Below, piece by piece: positions 39,741 to 43,192 of a stretch of 43,192 bases of DNA (within the stretch, counting starts at the first letter, position 1; every line of letters begins with the position of its first letter). The notes under the pieces are model-generated. The model was not told where the DNA came from. It saw nothing but the letters and a program-made list of their open reading frames with translations, and made no database searches. The DNA is from Sergeia podlipaevii (Eukaryota; Euglenozoa; Kinetoplastea; Trypanosomatida; Trypanosomatidae). The stretch is from positions 5,186 to 48,377 of the forward strand of contig JASANZ010002119.1 of the NCBI GenBank assembly GCA_030849805.1. The letters are read 5' to 3'. The position numbers were made by a program, and so were the translations under genes.

Positions 39741-40277
39741 ATGCCAGACTTTAGCCAGTTTATTAAGTACTACAATGCGAGCCTGCCGGCACCAACGAGC
39801 AATGATGTGATGCTCCATACGACGAGCACTGGGGCGGGAAGTGACTCAGCCGACGCGGCAGGCACAGCGAACTCGTTTGCCCGCGGCGGGGGTGACGTAG
39901 CGACATTCACTCGAGTTGCAGACGCAATGTGGCGCACAGTAGTCTCCGGAGATGCGAAGGACGGGGCGGTGGGCGGTGCAGCGTCTTCGGCAGCAGGCAG
40001 CGGGGCCGGGGCTGCAGCTGGAGGCTATAGCGGGAACACCACTATTGCTGCTGGTGGTGGCGCAGGCGCGGCTCACGTCAGCATCACAGTTGGCCGCATG
40101 ACCGTGTCTACGGAGGATAGATGGAGAATTCAAGCAAACATGCGCCGTGAGGAGGCCAAGAGTGGCCAGGCAAGGAAGGAGTACAACAAGAAGGTGACAC
40201 GGGCCATCAAGGTGACCAAGGGACCTTCCCCAAATCCAGCGGATGCCTTTCCTCCTGGACGTGGCCGCCTTCTATAA
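39741..40277 (+). CDS. hypothetical protein with Gly/Ala-rich centre and basic tail
   Basis: The 178-residue protein is not recognised. It begins MPDFSQFIKYYNASLPAP. A low-complexity Gly/Ala/Ser segment (about 75-116) sits between a short helical part (FTRVADAMWRTVV) and a basic C-terminal region (about 125-178, including ANMRREEAKSGQARKEYNKKVTRA and ending PPGRGRLL). The tail could bind nucleic acid or anchor in a large complex. Start is the first ATG after the acceptor, and a short AG-rich leader precedes it. GC-rich codon use matches neighbouring genes. No function is assigned. Confidence 0.78.
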   Translation: MPDFSQFIKYYNASLPAPTSNDVMLHTTSTGAGSDSADAAGTANSFARGGGDVATFTRVADAMWRTVVSGDAKDGAVGGAASSAAGSGAGAAAGGYSGNTTIAAGGGAGAAHVSITVGRMTVSTEDRWRIQANMRREEAKSGQARKEYNKKVTRAIKVTKGPSPNPADAFPPGRGRLL

Positions 40278-40990
40278 CTGTGTGAAATCGAGAGGGAAGG
40301 ACGCACACACACACGTCTCCTCCTCCCCTCATTGAAGCCACGGATGCTAGCAGAAAGGAGGAGGGACAACGGACGCAAACTGCTTGTGCCCAAGGGGGGG
40401 AGGAGGAGGAGAAGAATCTTAACGTGAGCTCAGATCACACCTTGGCTTAAACAGAGGGGAGGGAAAAGGGGGAAAAAGATAGGGGAGAAGTCATACAAGG
40501 GTCGTTGCGCTAGTGGTGGGATGGCAATAAGAAGGGCGTACACACTGTATGTTAACTGTCTCTCGCGTGTTCCCCTGGTTTTTTTTCTTTTTACTTTTTG
40601 TCTTGCTTGGAAGTCAGCATATGCTCCCTCATATGTACTTTTTCTCTCTGCTCCGGTACGTCTATGAAGAGAAAGGGAAGATACAAAGAGACTCGAGTAT
40701 TTGGGTGTAGGCTGGTGTCACTGTTTAATCGTACTTGGGAACCCTGAAGAATGGAAGGTGAAAGAAGAAGAAAAAAGACATGTAGGTGGTGCCATATCAT
40801 TTAACTTTCTAAAGTTCTTCAGCTCACACTCAGTGAGTATGAATTGCCGTGATGCTATCATGCATGCGCAGTGGGCAGAGAGAAGCGTGTAGCAGTTGGC
40901 GATTGTCTCTCTCTCTCGTCTTCGCAGTTGAGGGAGATCGCGATGCAACACAAAAACAATGTTTTGCTACTTCTTTATACTTAGTGCTAT
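40278..40990. other. 0.7 kb intergenic spacer
   Basis: Purine-rich G/A stretches (40396-40412, 40452-40490), T/C tracts (40573-40600) and a CTCTCTCT run near 40907-40918. No gene recognised. Confidence 0.5.
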
Positions 40991-41053
40991 CCTATCTTCT
41001 TACTTTGTTTTATTCTTCTTCTTAAAACGTCTCCTACATATGTGTATGCGAAG
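40991..41053 (+). promoter_or_regulatory. pyrimidine tract and candidate splice acceptor that sets the last gene start
   Basis: After the T/C-rich stretch the first AG is 41052-41053. ATGs at 41039 and 41045 lie upstream of it and are removed, leaving 41062 as the first start. Confidence 0.55.
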
Positions 41054-41061
41054 GAAAAGAA

Positions 41062-42210
41062 ATGGAGGTCGCGGGATCACGTTCAGGGAAGCGCACAGTC
41101 ACTACTGCGAGTGGCAACAATAGGGGCCATAATGGTACGAAGGCAAATAAAATTGAGATTCAGAGGTCTAACCTTAGCACAAGTCCTATTCAGCGTTACG
41201 AGGCGGCGTGGGAGGAGCAATATGCAGATGAAGACAATATCAATGATCCCTTTGTCTCGCTACTCACCCGTGCCTCTGATACTATAAGTAAGGAGCGAGA
41301 TCGTGGGGATCTCTTGACTTTACAAAATGCTCAGCTGAAGGCTCATTTAATCAACATTGCACGAGCGTATCAACATGATAGTGAAGAACAAGGTGCCTCT
41401 GTGCTTGCTGGCCTTGCACTTCATAAGTACGTGCGCGATACTTTGCTTGAGCTGCTGCCACCGCCGCCGCCGCCACCTACTGGCTCCTCTTTGCAAAAGT
41501 GCGATTCGCACTTCCATCACAACGGAAGTGCCAACAATGCCAATGCACCTAAGCAAGCCGTCGGTTCTTCCTCTTGTGGTGGTGATCATGCAGCGATGAC
41601 TGGCACCACGCATGCTGATGTCTCTGCACAACACGAATGCAACGCACAAGTACTGAAGGAGAAGGGGCGAAGTGGCTTCGTCAAGAGTAGAGTCAAAGGG
41701 CAAGAGCACGAGAGTAAGAGTAAGGAAGAACAGCTGCGGTGTGCATCCACTCACGAGGAGGATGTAGCGCGCATGACACGCAGACTACGAAGAGCGCTGG
41801 CACCACAGCCAACATCTGCGCAGCTATCTCTCGTTATTGACGCCATGGTGCATGCGCTAATGGCGGACATGCGAGTCAAGCTCCCCGGGGTTGTTCTGCA
41901 CTTCACGCAAGTAGCCGAGTGTACTTACAGACTTCGGATGGGGTCGGCACCCGGGGTGCCAGCTTCAGCAAAATGCGCGTATATCCAACCGGCACAAGGC
42001 CCCGTATCTACAGTCGACAGAGACGGCGGCAAGTACACAAGGAAGCGAGTGATGGTGAAGAAACAAATGGATACAGAAGGGCCAAACTGTGGCGCTCTCG
42101 TCAAGGAAGTTACTGTACACCTCTCCATTGATGACGGCCGCCTGTGCATCGTTCAAGGAGGCGGGCACGTGGATCTGCTGGAGTACCTGGATCGCCGCCT
42201 GCACCTATAA
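41062..42210 (+). CDS. hypothetical protein with a conserved-looking C-terminal domain
   Basis: The 382-residue protein is not recognised. A basic N-terminus (MEVAGSRSGKRTVTTASG) is followed by a helical region (about 48-130), a run of eight Pro, a low-complexity His/Asn/Ser linker (about 145-205), a Lys/Glu stretch, and a folded-looking C-terminal domain (about 230-382). That domain starts RMTRRLRRALAPQPTSAQL, continues as alternating strands (VLHFTQVAECTYRLRM, VTVHLSIDDGRLCIV) and ends YLDRRLHL. The alternation suggests an alpha/beta or beta-sandwich fold. No catalytic motif is visible. Start is chosen because 41062 is the first ATG after the splice AG. Confidence 0.82.
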   Translation: MEVAGSRSGKRTVTTASGNNRGHNGTKANKIEIQRSNLSTSPIQRYEAAWEEQYADEDNINDPFVSLLTRASDTISKERDRGDLLTLQNAQLKAHLINIARAYQHDSEEQGASVLAGLALHKYVRDTLLELLPPPPPPPTGSSLQKCDSHFHHNGSANNANAPKQAVGSSSCGGDHAAMTGTTHADVSAQHECNAQVLKEKGRSGFVKSRVKGQEHESKSKEEQLRCASTHEEDVARMTRRLRRALAPQPTSAQLSLVIDAMVHALMADMRVKLPGVVLHFTQVAECTYRLRMGSAPGVPASAKCAYIQPAQGPVSTVDRDGGKYTRKRVMVKKQMDTEGPNCGALVKEVTVHLSIDDGRLCIVQGGGHVDLLEYLDRRLHL

Positions 42211-43192
42211 GTGAATCTCGCTTTCAACACGCATAGAGAATGCGGGAGAAGAGAAGGGGGAGAGTAAGAGAGAGAGATCCGTGTAAGAAGAAGAAGGTAA
42301 GGAGAATGCAATCGGAACTGCCATACATAGCTAGGAACGTCTGCTCTCAAGAGGATATGGCCCAGCGATACGCTGAATTGCCTCCATATTCATCATTTTA
42401 CTTTTCTTCCCCAGTCGCGTTGCCTCTGAATGCGCCTACTCTCGGCACAGCGAATATGCAGAAGGGAAAAGCGCCATGCATATATATATAGCGTCTAGTT
42501 GCTGTTTTTTTTTGCTGTTGTTGTTGTTTATCTTTGGTGTATTATCACTCTTTTCCCTCCATGTGCGCGCGCCTGTGTATTCATTCTTTCCCCCCATCAT
42601 CCTGTAGCACTCTCACATAAACGGAAGGAAATTCGTCGTGTATACGTACAACAACAAACAAAAATAAGAGTCACAGCTTTCACCGTGTTCATGACCTCCT
42701 CAAATTCTACCTTCTTTTGTTTTTTTTACTATTGGAGCTCTTGTAAGAAGGACGGGGAAGCGCATATGTAGAGAGCGAAACGCATTCTCGTCAGATGCTC
42801 ATACCTACCACTGTTATCACGACGTAACTCCCTATCAGGTACTTTCAATAAAATATATACAGCAGCAATCTTCCCTCTCAACGTCAACATATATACATAT
42901 ATATATTTAGAGATAGAGAGCCATTCATTCTTATACACACGCGTATCTGCACGCCTTTCCATTTAATACTTTTCCTTGCTACCACACTAAAATAGCCACA
43001 ACGGCAAAACGTAAAAAAAAAAAAAAGAGAAACAATTGCGAAACCCATACTTTAAAATCCCACTACTTCAACAATGTACTCGATATATGGATTTCAACAT
43101 GTCTACTACATGCTTGTACCCTAGTCACATGGGAAGGGGTGGGGAGAGGCACCATGCCACTTGTGTTTCTTCCTTCTGCAATGCTGCACTAT
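42211..43192. other. terminal spacer
   Basis: AT-rich DNA with TA runs (42479-42489, 42889-42905), T/C tracts and an A14 run (43013-43026). A short frame from 42306 (61 codons) is noted under rejected items. The window ends before the next gene. Confidence 0.5.

Noticed and set aside
42306..42491. 61-codon frame starting MQSELPYIARNV in the terminal spacer
   Set aside because: Composition is somewhat protein-like, but there is no pyrimidine tract before it. The upstream sequence is purine-rich, and the frame ends in a TA repeat.

Overview
The window is nuclear DNA of a kinetoplastid flagellate, most likely a trypanosomatid. All fifteen credible genes lie on the + strand. They have no recognisable introns or individual promoters and are separated by AT-rich spacers. 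Almost every gene is preceded by a pyrimidine tract and an AG, and the first ATG after that AG is the start codon. This is the layout of a directional polycistronic unit processed by spliced-leader trans-splicing. A split topoisomerase IB small subunit (TOP1S), a kinetoplastid hallmark, supports this placement. All three stop codons are used as terminators, so the code appears standard. The species cannot be named from the sequence alone.

Layout. 1-2105: AT-rich DNA without a convincing gene. 2106-11816: a SERCA-type calcium pump, a cyclic-nucleotide phosphodiesterase-fold protein that has lost metal ligands, a 69-residue membrane protein and a two-finger CCCH RNA-binding protein. 11817-17666: a 5.85 kb gene-poor stretch. 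17667-25148: a rhodanese-fold protein lacking the catalytic Cys, a charged coiled-coil protein, TOP1S, a METTL13-like methyltransferase and a small coiled-coil protein with a probable mitochondrial presequence. 25917-32525: a very long helical-repeat (PPR-like) reading frame interrupted by one in-frame TAG. 33022-42210: a KAR5/GEX1-family karyogamy protein, a coiled-coil protein, exosome subunit RRP40 and two unrecognised proteins. 42211-43192: spacer.

The genes do not form one pathway, as is normal for trypanosomatid gene arrays. Three themes can be read: RNA processing and stability (RRP40, the CCCH protein), organelle gene expression (the PPR-like giant and possibly the small coiled-coil protein), and DNA topology and nuclear fusion (TOP1S, GEX1-like).

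No CRISPR array, transposon, tRNA, rRNA or spliced-leader gene was recognised. The most notable observations are the TAG inside the giant PPR-like frame, the degenerate PDE, the GEX1-like gene, a 15-bp-arm hairpin at 35407-35452, the gene-poor region, and a CCCTT pentanucleotide array able to form a G-quadruplex on the opposite strand.
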